Source of the DNA: JBPYCR01 sp051846915
GTDB lineage: Bacteria; Bacillota; Bacilli; Bacillales; Amphibacillaceae
Direction: 5' to 3'
Assembly: GCF_051846915.1 (NCBI RefSeq)
Contig: NZ_JBPYCR010000014.1
Coordinates: 13,621-77,620, forward strand
DNA length: 64,000 nt
Shown: positions 33,531-42,261 of the stretch, one piece after another
How the letters are laid out: the number at the start of each line of letters is the position of its first letter
How positions within the stretch are numbered: the stretch's first letter is position 1
Made by a program: the position numbers and the translations under genes
The notes under the pieces: generated by a model
What the model was told of the DNA's origin: nothing
What the model saw: only the letters and a program-made list of their open reading frames with translations
Database searches by the model: none

Positions 33531-34676
33531 ATGAGATTGATAGGCTATGAACTAAAAAAAATATTCACCTTCAAATTATTAGTTTTGTTAGGGATAGTAG
33601 GGTTTATTCTTTACAGTATGTTGTTAGAATTTGAATTTACGCATTTCCCAAACGGTAGACCTGCAACAGATACATATAATATAAGTGTCAAGATGGTTGA
33701 ACAGTTTGGTGAAGACATGGACAAAAGTGAATATAAATTATTTAAAGAACAGTATGAAGAAGATATCGAGACAGCAACTCAATACCTCAAATCAAAGGAT
33801 GCATTTGCTGAAGCAGGAATTACCAGTTATGAAGAATTCCAAAACATGGATATGGGTAGTGGAAGTGAGAAATTAGTTAATCTCAACAGTCAAGTGATGT
33901 TCAAAGAGGAAGTGGATGTTTTTTGGGAAATACAGGCAAGAGAATGGCTAATGGAAAGGTATGAAAATAGTGGCTATCATAATGATCGTACCTATGGAGG
34001 TCCAACAAACGAGAAGCAGAATAGACGACTAAAAGAAGTGTCCGAAAGTGTCAGTCCATTTCCTAGTTTAGTGTTTATGAACTATAATACCTTAATTACA
34101 AACGTTACAATTATTATTTTATTAAGCACGATGATTATACTATCTCCATTATATTTGCGAGATCGAAAAAACAATCTCATTTATTTACAATATACGTCAA
34201 AAACAGGACGACATGTATTTGTGCGAAAATTGTATGCCGGGCTTATCGCATCTTTTTTTATGATTACTTTCATTTTAACGGCCTTCTTTGTTTTATATTC
34301 ACAAAACGACGTTGGTATGTTTTTCGGATTAAATATCAATTCGGTATTTCACCCAAGTGTATTTTGGTTTGATTTAACATTTATTCAATACATAATTCTC
34401 ACTGTATTATTGGTTTATGTATTGGGGATTACCGTAGCCATATTAACGGCTATACTATCACGGATTTCACCGAATTATTTAGCGTTGGCCGGAGTACAAA
34501 TTCCTGCTGCCATTTTACTATTTTGGTTTTTGCTTCCTTATTTAATTTCTAATGTAACGAATATTAGCCATCCGATTTATTTTGCACCATTGGTTTATGG
34601 ACTACTTATAGTACTCGTAATAATGATCATTATTTGGAGATGGAAAAGGGAAAAATTAATTGATATCGCACATTAG
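33531..34676 (+). CDS. ABC-2 type transporter permease
   Basis: 381 aa partner of the preceding permease. One N-terminal helix (about 15-33), an extracytoplasmic domain (about 35-180) and about six helices from 185 to the end. GGAGGG lies 7 bases before the ATG. A membrane helix pair carries 'LSPLYLRDRKNNLIYLQYTSK', split around the charged cytoplasmic loop 'LRDRKNN', which may meet the ATPase. Last gene of the apparent sigma-ABC operon. Confidence 0.78.
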   Translation: MRLIGYELKKIFTFKLLVLLGIVGFILYSMLLEFEFTHFPNGRPATDTYNISVKMVEQFGEDMDKSEYKLFKEQYEEDIETATQYLKSKDAFAEAGITSYEEFQNMDMGSGSEKLVNLNSQVMFKEEVDVFWEIQAREWLMERYENSGYHNDRTYGGPTNEKQNRRLKEVSESVSPFPSLVFMNYNTLITNVTIIILLSTMIILSPLYLRDRKNNLIYLQYTSKTGRHVFVRKLYAGLIASFFMITFILTAFFVLYSQNDVGMFFGLNINSVFHPSVFWFDLTFIQYIILTVLLVYVLGITVAILTAILSRISPNYLALAGVQIPAAILLFWFLLPYLISNVTNISHPIYFAPLVYGLLIVLVIMIIIWRWKREKLIDIAH

Positions 34677-34851
34677 ATCATGAAGCTCCTTAACTTTATT
34701 TCATAATACCCCCATATCCAAAACTGACTTCTTTCATATACCGAATCTCTTTCAACACGCGAGATGAAGGTGTATGATAATTCCGTCAAATAAGGTATAC
34801 TTTAATATAATAGAGCTTGTCAGGATGCCATTACAGAAAAGGCGGGGGAAT

Positions 34852-35550
34852 ATGAACAATAAAATACTTGTTGTGGAAGACGATCCGGATATTCGGGATT
34901 TCATCAAACTTTACTTGAAAAACGATGGGTATCATATCATTGAGGCCCGATCAGGTACGGAAGGTATTAAGCAATTTCACAAAGAGGCACCCGACCTCGT
35001 TCTGCTCGATGTTTTACTACCTGAATTAGATGGTATTGAAGTGTGCAGGGAAATTCGTAAAACGTCAATTACTCCCATTATTTTTATTAGCAACAAAGCG
35101 GAAGAGATGGATAAAGTAATTGGCTTGACGATTGGCGCTGATGACTATGTGACAAAACCGTTCAGCCCAAGAGAGTTAGTTGCACGTGTTCGATCCCATT
35201 TACGGAGAAAACGTTACTATACTGAGGTAGAACAAGCCCCGGAAGAAGCCATGCACTTTAATAACCTGGAAATTGACTTTTACCGACATAAAGTTCTAAT
35301 CGATCAAAACGAAGTAAAGCTCTCATCCAAAGAGTTTCGTTTATTAGCTTATATGGCCAAACATCCAGGGCGTGTATTCACGGTAGAAGAACTGTATGAA
35401 AGGGTTTGGGAGGAATCCAGCTTAGGCGATACACGGACTGTTATGGTTCATATTAGCAGCTTAAGGAAAAAAATTGAAGAAGATCTAACAAACCCGCAAT
35501 ACATTTTAACCGTCCGCGGTACAGGGTATCGTTTTGCTGAGAAGGAATAA
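34852..35550 (+). CDS. OmpR-family response regulator
   Basis: 232 aa two-component regulator. The receiver domain (1-115) has the acidic pair 'VVEDDPD', the phospho-acceptor Asp in 'LVLLDVLLPELDG', the Thr/Ser position in 'IIFISNKAE' and the lysine in 'ADDYVTKPF'. The winged-helix domain (about 135-230) ends in 'YILTVRGTGYRFAEKE'. The ATG at 34852 follows GGGGGAA; the frame is open back to 34774. No intact histidine kinase follows; only an inverted fragment of one is present. It lies 175 bases after the ABC permease and may control that exporter, by analogy with BceRS-type loci. Confidence 0.88.
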   Translation: MNNKILVVEDDPDIRDFIKLYLKNDGYHIIEARSGTEGIKQFHKEAPDLVLLDVLLPELDGIEVCREIRKTSITPIIFISNKAEEMDKVIGLTIGADDYVTKPFSPRELVARVRSHLRRKRYYTEVEQAPEEAMHFNNLEIDFYRHKVLIDQNEVKLSSKEFRLLAYMAKHPGRVFTVEELYERVWEESSLGDTRTVMVHISSLRKKIEEDLTNPQYILTVRGTGYRFAEKE

Positions 35551-35580
35551 TGTGAGGGAACTGTCAAAAGATCTTCTCCT

Positions 35581-35704
35581 TCATGCCTCGTAGACAGGAA
35601 GTGATAGTTGGAAGACACTCCCCATTTCCCGGTCGCTTTCTGCCCAAACCTTCTCCTCCACACAGATCTACAACTCCGTCAAACTCCAGACCCAATCCCC
35701 TTCT
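35581..35704 (-). pseudogene. Remnant of a sensor histidine kinase C-terminus, frameshifted
   Basis: Read on the minus strand, one frame gives 'GLGLEFDGVVDLCGGE' (about 35697-35651). The next frame continues 'KVWAESDREMGSVFQLSLP' to a TGA at 35583-35581. Together they match the end of a HATPase_c domain (the pattern 'GLGL..IV..HGG...AES..G.GS.F...LP'). A one-base shift near 35650 separates the halves, and nothing of the rest of the kinase is present. It points head-on toward the response regulator gene, so it is debris from an inversion or from another kinase gene. Confidence 0.7.
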
Positions 35705-35993
35705 ATAGATTGTTATCTGTAATAGCAACACATCATTAATAAGACTTTTAAACCTGAATTGGTTATGTTAAACAGTATGTTAAAATTCCATTAAATTAAT
35801 TTAGATATAATCTAAGTAAACGACTATAGATTTTATAAATCTTTTAACAAGTGAAGATGATTATTTTGCAAATCACCAAAAAGAACGATGCTGTAAAAAT
35901 CAGAGTAATCCGATATTTACATTCCAATGCTTTTCATCCATTTATGTTTATGTAATCCCAAAGACTTTTCATTAAGTCGTGGAAGCAGCATTA

Positions 35994-36131
35994 TTAACTA
36001 CTTTTTTCAAAATCTGACTGTTCGTTACGCAGAAAGTCTTTCACCTCCTCTATGCTGATTCCTTCTAGCTTTGCTTGTAATAGAAGTGCAACCCATTCCT
36101 GATCAAGCATTGTTTGCGTTTTATTTGCCAC
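35994..36131 (-). CDS. SinI-like anti-repressor domain micro-protein
   Basis: 45 aa protein from a GTG at 36131 after AGAGGTG. Residues about 9-36 ('LDQEWVALLLQAKLEGISIE') match the SinI domain: B. subtilis SinI has 'LDQEWVELMVEAKEANIS' at the same place. SinI binds SinR, the master biofilm repressor, through this helix pair and relieves repression. No sinR-like gene is nearby, so the partner, if any, is elsewhere. At this length it is easily missed by gene callers. The rest of the 35551-36338 gap holds the kinase remnant and A/T-rich DNA. Confidence 0.75.
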   Translation of the reverse strand: MANKTQTMLDQEWVALLLQAKLEGISIEEVKDFLRNEQSDFEKSS

Positions 36132-36338
36132 GCTACCACACCTCTTTCATTCCTTAAAACGATACTTTGTTTACAACAATACACACTATAAAGGCTAGTA
36201 ATAGCTTACGTTCTTTATCGTTACAGGATCATTACACAAAGTAAAAAATAGTTAAAATATTCATTAAGCAAATCTGCTGTTTAAAAACGTGACTCACCAA
36301 AAGGTATAACAAAAAATAAAAAGCCACCGGATGGCAGC

Positions 36339-37865
36339 TTATTCTTCACTAAATATGACTGTGCTTACATACTTTTCATACCTTTTTGTTAATACAGGAT
36401 CATCCATATAATGATTTAAGGCCAGTCGCAAGTAATGAAGCATTTTTTTATACTCTTTCTTTTCTTCAAAAAAATCTGCGAGAAACAAAGCCATATCTGC
36501 CCACTCTTTTTCAACGCGATGGCGTAAGTCAAGAAACCATTCTTCAAATAATCCAGGCAACGGATTTCTCACCATTTCTTTCAATAAATTGATGTATAAT
36601 TCAGCTTTTATCGTCGAGTTTTCGACATTCTGAGCTTCTATTATTTTATGCCTATGTTCAACAAAATCACATTGCACGTTTGTTCGTAAACTAACATGCT
36701 CTCGATCTGCAAAAATAATGTCTGTCTCATGACTTGGTTGCAGTAAAGTCCTTAAATAATGTAATGAAACCCGGAGTCTGTTTTTTGCACTTTCAAGATG
36801 TGTATCTGGCCAGAAGATATCACAAATTTCCTCTCGAGTAGTCGTTTTTGCTATCACAAGGTAAACAAGCAATTGCTTTGCTTTTCTTTTCCCCCAGCCT
36901 TGAATAATCTTTTCATTATTTATTTCAACGTGGAATCCATTCATAATATTTACAGTAATTAGATCCGACTGTTCATTTTCTGTCTTTTCTTGGAAAAAGT
37001 ATTCCTTATACATTTGTGTTGTCAGTTGATTTTTGTATTGTGTTGTTGATTGAGCAGAAAAAGCATCTTCCTTACTATTTGTAATGAACTGTGTAATTAA
37101 GTCTGTCATCATTTTCGGTTGATCAAATTGAATGAGAAAGGAAGCACGCGGTACCGTATAATGCCTGCCATTTGGTATGAAATTTAAACTCATATTGGAT
37201 AATTCTGACGGATAAACATTATCTTCTGCTCCGGATAACAGCAAAAAAGGGACGCTTACTTCTCTTAGTAATGGAATGGTATCTTTTCCAAACTGTGGGT
37301 GAAATAGTTGAAAATATACATTAGGTGAAACTTGATGATAGGCATTGTACAGTGTATTTAGCTTCTTTGTAGAAGGTATAAAGCAAGCACTTTTTTCTAC
37401 TTCACTTGCTAGCTTGATCATCGTATCGTCATTAGAAACGAGTGATTTCCGCTGATTAACGATCTGCTCTCCAAGGTCATTCGGATAGTATAAGGGCACT
37501 GTCATTAACGTAACTGTTTTCAAGGCGTTCACCTTCTTGCCGGCAAGCTGGACAGCGATAAATCCCCCAAACCCTTGTGCAACAATATGAAAAGAATCAA
37601 TTTCCAATTCAGAAAGTAAAAAGTGCAAGTCATCACTTAATAATTCAACCGTTAAATTTTCTTGTCCCGAATCACTCTTTCCGTGTCCTCTTAAGTCATA
37701 ACGGATGATATCGTATTTTTCCCGGAAATAGGGGAGTACAAATTCCCAGGAATGCATATCCAATCCCAATCCGTGTACAAAAACAATAGTATCTGCTGCA
37801 TAACCTGAATCTGTTTCCATCCATTCGTAATGAATTGAAGCAGATCCTCGTTCCATGTACTGCAT
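36339..37865 (-). CDS. Degenerate alpha/beta hydrolase fused to a BTAD-type transcriptional activator
   Basis: 508 aa, cytoplasmic. Residues about 1-275 are an alpha/beta-hydrolase fold ('IVFVHGLGLDMHSWEFV', 'YDLRGHGKSD'). The nucleophile elbow reads 'VAQGFGG' where active enzymes have 'GHSxGG', so the serine is glycine (Gly98). The region where the catalytic His is expected reads 'ASFLIQFDQP'. Only the acid ('GAEDNVYP') remains. Residues about 305-385 form a winged helix ('WGKRKAKQLLVYLVIA', 'REEICDIFWPDTHLESAKNRLRVSLHYLR', split at 'EICDIFW'). About 390-500 form a bacterial transcriptional activation (BTAD) helical domain. Likely a DNA-binding regulator whose dead hydrolase senses a small molecule. 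The ligand is unknown. Confidence 0.78.
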   Translation of the reverse strand: MQYMERGSASIHYEWMETDSGYAADTIVFVHGLGLDMHSWEFVLPYFREKYDIIRYDLRGHGKSDSGQENLTVELLSDDLHFLLSELEIDSFHIVAQGFGGFIAVQLAGKKVNALKTVTLMTVPLYYPNDLGEQIVNQRKSLVSNDDTMIKLASEVEKSACFIPSTKKLNTLYNAYHQVSPNVYFQLFHPQFGKDTIPLLREVSVPFLLLSGAEDNVYPSELSNMSLNFIPNGRHYTVPRASFLIQFDQPKMMTDLITQFITNSKEDAFSAQSTTQYKNQLTTQMYKEYFFQEKTENEQSDLITVNIMNGFHVEINNEKIIQGWGKRKAKQLLVYLVIAKTTTREEICDIFWPDTHLESAKNRLRVSLHYLRTLLQPSHETDIIFADREHVSLRTNVQCDFVEHRHKIIEAQNVENSTIKAELYINLLKEMVRNPLPGLFEEWFLDLRHRVEKEWADMALFLADFFEEKKEYKKMLHYLRLALNHYMDDPVLTKRYEKYVSTVIFSEE

Positions 37866-38310
37866 CTTCTTCCCCCTGTCAGCGTAATGCTTATTCGTAA
37901 CAATTATTTAATTCTATGTAAATGAATTTATATAAGAAGTATAGGCAACATGTACCTCACATAACCTTTTAACAATAATAAGACATGTAAAAAAATCAAT
38001 TGATAAAGTGTTTAATTATTCTGACATAGTATATCTATATTTCAATCTATCACAGTAATAGAAAGCACACAAACCATTAAAAAGGAAAAAAGAACCACTA
38101 TATATAACATTATTCATTCGCTATAATTGTTTATTTTCCTTCTATTAGTTAAATTTCCCTTCTTTAATAAGTTGAATTTTCATTAACTTTCATTTTAATA
38201 GTTCTTTTGTAACGGTATATAAGTTTGATAAGATTGAATTTACATAATATTCATGCGATAATAATTTAAATATAGATATAATGATTCAGTTTATTAAAGG
38301 GGGCTATTCA
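37866..38310. other. Divergent A/T-rich control region
   Basis: 445 bases between the hydrolase-BTAD regulator (minus) and the first chemoreceptor (plus). No gene or clear hairpin is seen. It must hold promoters for both genes. A GCGATAAT near 38257 is only loosely like a SigD -10 and has no matching -35. Confidence 0.35.
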
Positions 38311-40029
38311 TTGGGAAAGTTCATGGGAAAGTTATCATGGAATAACATAAAGATATCCCGTAAATATTTAACTGTATTTATCCTTGCTGCGATGCTATTT
38401 TTTACAGCAGGGGTGATTGTATTTTTTCAATTAAGTGTAGCTGAACGAGATTTGAAAACTATTGAATCAGAAAGTTTGCGGTCGGAGGAAATTACAAATC
38501 TAGCGAAGATCGTACAATCAAAAGACATGCAAGTTGCCGATTTTATCATTACTGGAGAGCGGAAATATATTACAGCATATGATGAACTCAGTGAAACATT
38601 TTCCGAATTGGAAAGTAACGTTGACAGCTATATGCGTACGACTAAACAGAAAGAAATATTTAAGGAAATTAAAGAAAATAATAAAAGAATTGATACAATG
38701 TTCCACGATGAAATTATCGATGCTATTTTTACCAATCGAGCATATAAAGCCAATGCGATCCGGAATGTATCCAGTTCATTACGAGAATCAACAGTACAAT
38801 TGACAGACAAGTTAATTAGCATTGTTGAAAAGGAACAAGAAAATGCTGTCACAAGTGCTAAAAGCAGCCTATACAACAGTATAGTAATATTAATTATTGC
38901 TAATCTTGTCGCAATCGGTCTTGGCGTACTATTAATGGTCCTTGTAAGCCGCAGTATCGCAGCTAATTTAAAGAAAGTTGTATCGATCACAAGTGAAGTC
39001 GCAAACGGAAACGTCGCTGTCGAACCAATGGATTATTCTGGCCAAGACGAAATAGGCCAACTGGCAGAAGCAGTCAATACAATGAAAGCAAACATACGAG
39101 GTATTTTACTTAAAGTGAAAGCCGCTTCCCAAACGGTTTCCGACCGCAGTGAAGATTTAACGCAATCTGCTCATGAAGTAAACCAAGGCGGCATTCAAAT
39201 TTCCACAACTATGGAAGAACTATCGACCGGTGCAGAAACCCAGGCAAACCGGGCAACCGAACTTTCAGAAAACATGAGTGCCTTTGCCGCAAAAGTAAAT
39301 GATTCGGAAAGAAGTGGCCAAAAGATTGTAGCATCTTCCGATAATGTGCTTAAACTCACGTCAGAGGGAAGTACATTAATGACACAGTCTGTCAATCAAA
39401 TGAATTACATTGACCAGATTGTTGCCGAATCGGTTGAAAAAGTGCAAGGTCTTGACCGGCAGTCTGATGAAATTTCCAAACTTGTTCTCGTTATTAAAGA
39501 TATAGCTGATCAAACTAACTTACTTTCCCTAAACGCAGCAATCGAAGCCGCTAGAGCTGGTGAGCATGGGAAAGGTTTCGCAGTTGTAGCCAATGAAGTG
39601 AAAAAGTTGGCTGAGCAAGTGACTGATTCTGTATCAGAAATTACAAGGATTGTCACAAATATTCAAACAGAAACAGATGATGTCGTTGAGTCACTGAACA
39701 CTGGTTATAAGGCAGTACGAACTGGAACAAACCAAATCGAAGCAACTGGGAAAACCTTTCAGATGGTGAATAACTCCGTTTCAGACATGGTGACGAAAAT
39801 TGTTGCTATCTCGAAAAACCTTAAGGAAATTGCTGATAATAGTAATGGCATGAATAACTTAATCGAGGACGTGGCCTCTGTTTCCGAAGAAGCAGCAGCT
39901 GGCGTCGAGGAAGCAGCAGCTTCGATTCAACAGACATCTAGTTCAATGGATGAAGTATCTAATGGTGCTAATGAGCTTTCAAAATTGGCAGAACAACTAA
40001 ATATGGAAATTACAGTATTCAAACTATGA
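38311..40029 (+). CDS. Methyl-accepting chemotaxis protein
   Basis: 572 aa chemoreceptor. First helix at about 20-42, an extracellular helical-bundle sensor (about 43-195, CHASE3-like), second helix at about 198-220, a HAMP domain (about 221-275), then a long coiled-coil signalling domain. The hairpin tip carries the conserved 'DIADQTNLLSLNAAIEAARA' region. No C-terminal NWETF pentapeptide. The start is TTG at 38311, 7 bases after AAAGGGGG; an ATG at 38281 has no ribosome site. A paralog follows 430 bases downstream. Ligand unknown. Confidence 0.85.
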   Translation: MGKFMGKLSWNNIKISRKYLTVFILAAMLFFTAGVIVFFQLSVAERDLKTIESESLRSEEITNLAKIVQSKDMQVADFIITGERKYITAYDELSETFSELESNVDSYMRTTKQKEIFKEIKENNKRIDTMFHDEIIDAIFTNRAYKANAIRNVSSSLRESTVQLTDKLISIVEKEQENAVTSAKSSLYNSIVILIIANLVAIGLGVLLMVLVSRSIAANLKKVVSITSEVANGNVAVEPMDYSGQDEIGQLAEAVNTMKANIRGILLKVKAASQTVSDRSEDLTQSAHEVNQGGIQISTTMEELSTGAETQANRATELSENMSAFAAKVNDSERSGQKIVASSDNVLKLTSEGSTLMTQSVNQMNYIDQIVAESVEKVQGLDRQSDEISKLVLVIKDIADQTNLLSLNAAIEAARAGEHGKGFAVVANEVKKLAEQVTDSVSEITRIVTNIQTETDDVVESLNTGYKAVRTGTNQIEATGKTFQMVNNSVSDMVTKIVAISKNLKEIADNSNGMNNLIEDVASVSEEAAAGVEEAAASIQQTSSSMDEVSNGANELSKLAEQLNMEITVFKL

Positions 40030-40100
40030 AAAGCGTATAACATATCACTTCTTATTTATTACTTTTTATTATTTTCGGAACTACCCCTACTGAAAAAACA

Positions 40101-40133
40101 GCTATTTATACCAAACGTAAATAGCTTTTTTTG
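40101..40133 (+). terminator. Terminator after the first chemoreceptor
   Basis: AGCTATTTA (40101-40109) pairs with TAAATAGCT (40119-40127), followed by TTTTTT. It separates the two chemoreceptor genes into different transcription units. Confidence 0.85.
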
Positions 40134-40189
40134 TGCATTCAAACATTCGCATCATTTGTTGCTTTCCGCAAAATATTCATCCAAAAGAC

Positions 40190-40216
40190 TTAATACTTTT
40201 ATCATATGGCCGATAT
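40190..40216 (+). promoter_or_regulatory. Predicted SigD (flagellar sigma) promoter of the second chemoreceptor
   Basis: GCCGATAT (40209-40216) is a perfect match to the SigD -10 element. At 15 bases upstream TTAA (40190-40193) stands for the usual TAAA. The transcript would have a leader of about 235 bases that includes a repeat fragment. Confidence 0.6.
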
Positions 40217-40254
40217 AGTAAAAGAGTAGAGTATAATTTCAGCATATAAAAATC

Positions 40255-40297
40255 GTTTAAAAAGCCCGATAAAAATTACGTTGATCTGGCGTGCTTA
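40255..40297 (+). repeat. Short degenerate copy of palindromic repeat family A
   Basis: GTTTAAAAAGCCCGATAAAA and the following 'TTGATCTGGCGTGCTT' resemble the end of the copy at 19449-19597 read in reverse (GTTCAAAAAGTTCGGTAAAA, 'TTGATCTTCTGCGTTGGCTT'). It lies in the 40134-40458 leader region, which otherwise holds only the predicted SigD promoter. Confidence 0.4.
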
Positions 40298-40458
40298 TAT
40301 CCTTCTTATTAGAACAAGCACTATAATTAAAAGTCTTCGTCTGTCTGTCTGCTGCTAGCAGCCAGTATATCCAGACGGCTATTTCATCTGTTCTTTTCAG
40401 CAAAGTTTCAGCAGTTTCATAACGACTGCGCTACAAAATAGTAAGGTGGGGAATACAT

Positions 40459-42243
40459 ATGAAGAAAAAGAAAAAAAAGTTCAATTCTAAAAACTACAAA
40501 CAGAATACCGGAAAAGCAGGAAATCGTAAGTCAAAATTCCGATTGTTTAATTGGAAAAACATTACGATTGGCCGGAAATACTTACTATCCTTTCTTATCA
40601 CAGCCTTTTTGTTCTTAGCAGCCGGAGTTGTAGTATTTTTTCAATTGTCTGTGGCTGAAGAGGATATTGCTTTTATCGACGAAAAAAGCACACAAACAAT
40701 TGATATGGCACAAGTAGCGCTTCTTATTCAAACAAAAGATGCAGAGGTTGCCAACTTTTTACTTACAGAAGATAAGCAGCATATCGAACGTTTTAAAGGA
40801 AGCAGCGCCGAACTTAGTGATTTACTAATCAAGCTTAAACCTATTTTTACTGACAGCAGAAATAAAACACTTTTCTCACGAATCACAGATAACAATGAAG
40901 AAATAAACAATATCTTTTTAAATAAAATTGTGCACTCGATTAACGAAGAAGACAATTCAGAGCTTCTGCTTAGCCAAATAAAAATTAGCGCATTGAAAAC
41001 AACGAGTGTATCAGTAGTAAATGAATTAATTGATGTGGTAAATCAAGAGCAAGGCACATCCGTCGAAAGTGCAAATTCAAGCATTGACAATAGTGTTATT
41101 GTTTTAGTAATTGCTAATGCGAGTGCCATTATTTTAGGAATTATCGTGATGCTGCTTATTAGTAGAGGCGTATCCTCCAATTTAAAAAAAGTCGTTCACG
41201 TAACTACGGAAGTAGCAGATGGAAATTTATCGGTCCCATCCATGAACTACGAAGGGAAAGACGAAATCGGACAACTTGCCCAAGCCGTAAACCATATGAA
41301 AAACAATATCCGCAACATTTTGCTGAAAGTAACAGACGCTTCGGAATCTGTTTCGTCAAGAAGTGAAGGATTAAATCAATCAGCAAACGAGGTTAAGGAA
41401 GGCAGTGAACAAATTGCGACAACAATGGAAGAACTGTCTTCAGGCTCGGAAACACAGGCGAACAGTGCGTCTGAACTGTCGGAAAAAATGAGTGACTTTG
41501 TACAAAGTGTTATTGCTTCTGAAAAAAATGGACAAGAAGTCGCCATGACATCAGATAATGTTCTGCAATTAACAACAGAAGGAACGGATTTAATGAAAGA
41601 ATCGGTGAATCAAATGAATCGTATTGATTCGATTGTTTCAGATGCAGTAAACAAAGTTCAAGGACTTGATAAACAATCAGCTGAGATTTCCAATCTCGTC
41701 TCTGTTATTAAAGATATTGCCGACCAGACAAACTTGCTATCGTTAAACGCGGCCATTGAGGCAGCTAGAGCTGGTGAACATGGTCAAGGGTTCGCTGTTG
41801 TAGCGCATGAAGTAAAAAAGCTTGCAGAACAAGTCGCTTCCTCCGTTTCTGAAATTACTGGAATCGTCACCAATATTCAGACGGAAACGAACCATGTTGT
41901 TGATTCTTTGAGTAAAGGATATAAAGAAGTAAAAGAAGGGACAAACCAAATTGAAAAAACCGGACATAGCTTCGAAACAATTAATAACTCCATCTCAGAA
42001 ATGGCAACTAAAATTGGAATCATTTCAACTAATTTAAAGGATATTTCCGAAAATAGTAATGAAATGAATGGGCTTATTGAAGAGATTGCTTCTGTTTCCG
42101 AAGAAGCTGCTGCCGGAGTGGAACAATCTGCTGCTTCGTCTCAGCAAACATCCAGTTCTATGGATGAAGTATCAAATAGCGCAAATGAATTGGCAAAACT
42201 AGCAGAACAATTAAATCAAGAAATTCGCGTATTTCGATTATAA
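40459..42243 (+). CDS. Methyl-accepting chemotaxis protein, paralog
   Basis: 594 aa, same layout as the preceding receptor: a basic cytoplasmic N-terminus (1-33), a helix at about 40-62, a helical sensor (about 63-210), a second helix at about 215-238, HAMP and the methyl-accepting signalling domain with 'DIADQTNLLSLNAAIEAARA'. The membrane-proximal segment 'GVVVFFQLSVAEEDI' is nearly the same as in the first copy, but the sensor domains differ. AAGGTGGGGA precedes the ATG. Gene duplication followed by sensor divergence is the simplest explanation. The predicted SigD promoter links it to motility. Confidence 0.86.
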   Translation: MKKKKKKFNSKNYKQNTGKAGNRKSKFRLFNWKNITIGRKYLLSFLITAFLFLAAGVVVFFQLSVAEEDIAFIDEKSTQTIDMAQVALLIQTKDAEVANFLLTEDKQHIERFKGSSAELSDLLIKLKPIFTDSRNKTLFSRITDNNEEINNIFLNKIVHSINEEDNSELLLSQIKISALKTTSVSVVNELIDVVNQEQGTSVESANSSIDNSVIVLVIANASAIILGIIVMLLISRGVSSNLKKVVHVTTEVADGNLSVPSMNYEGKDEIGQLAQAVNHMKNNIRNILLKVTDASESVSSRSEGLNQSANEVKEGSEQIATTMEELSSGSETQANSASELSEKMSDFVQSVIASEKNGQEVAMTSDNVLQLTTEGTDLMKESVNQMNRIDSIVSDAVNKVQGLDKQSAEISNLVSVIKDIADQTNLLSLNAAIEAARAGEHGQGFAVVAHEVKKLAEQVASSVSEITGIVTNIQTETNHVVDSLSKGYKEVKEGTNQIEKTGHSFETINNSISEMATKIGIISTNLKDISENSNEMNGLIEEIASVSEEAAAGVEQSAASSQQTSSSMDEVSNSANELAKLAEQLNQEIRVFRL

Positions 42244-42261
42244 AGTTGTTAGCACGGAAGC

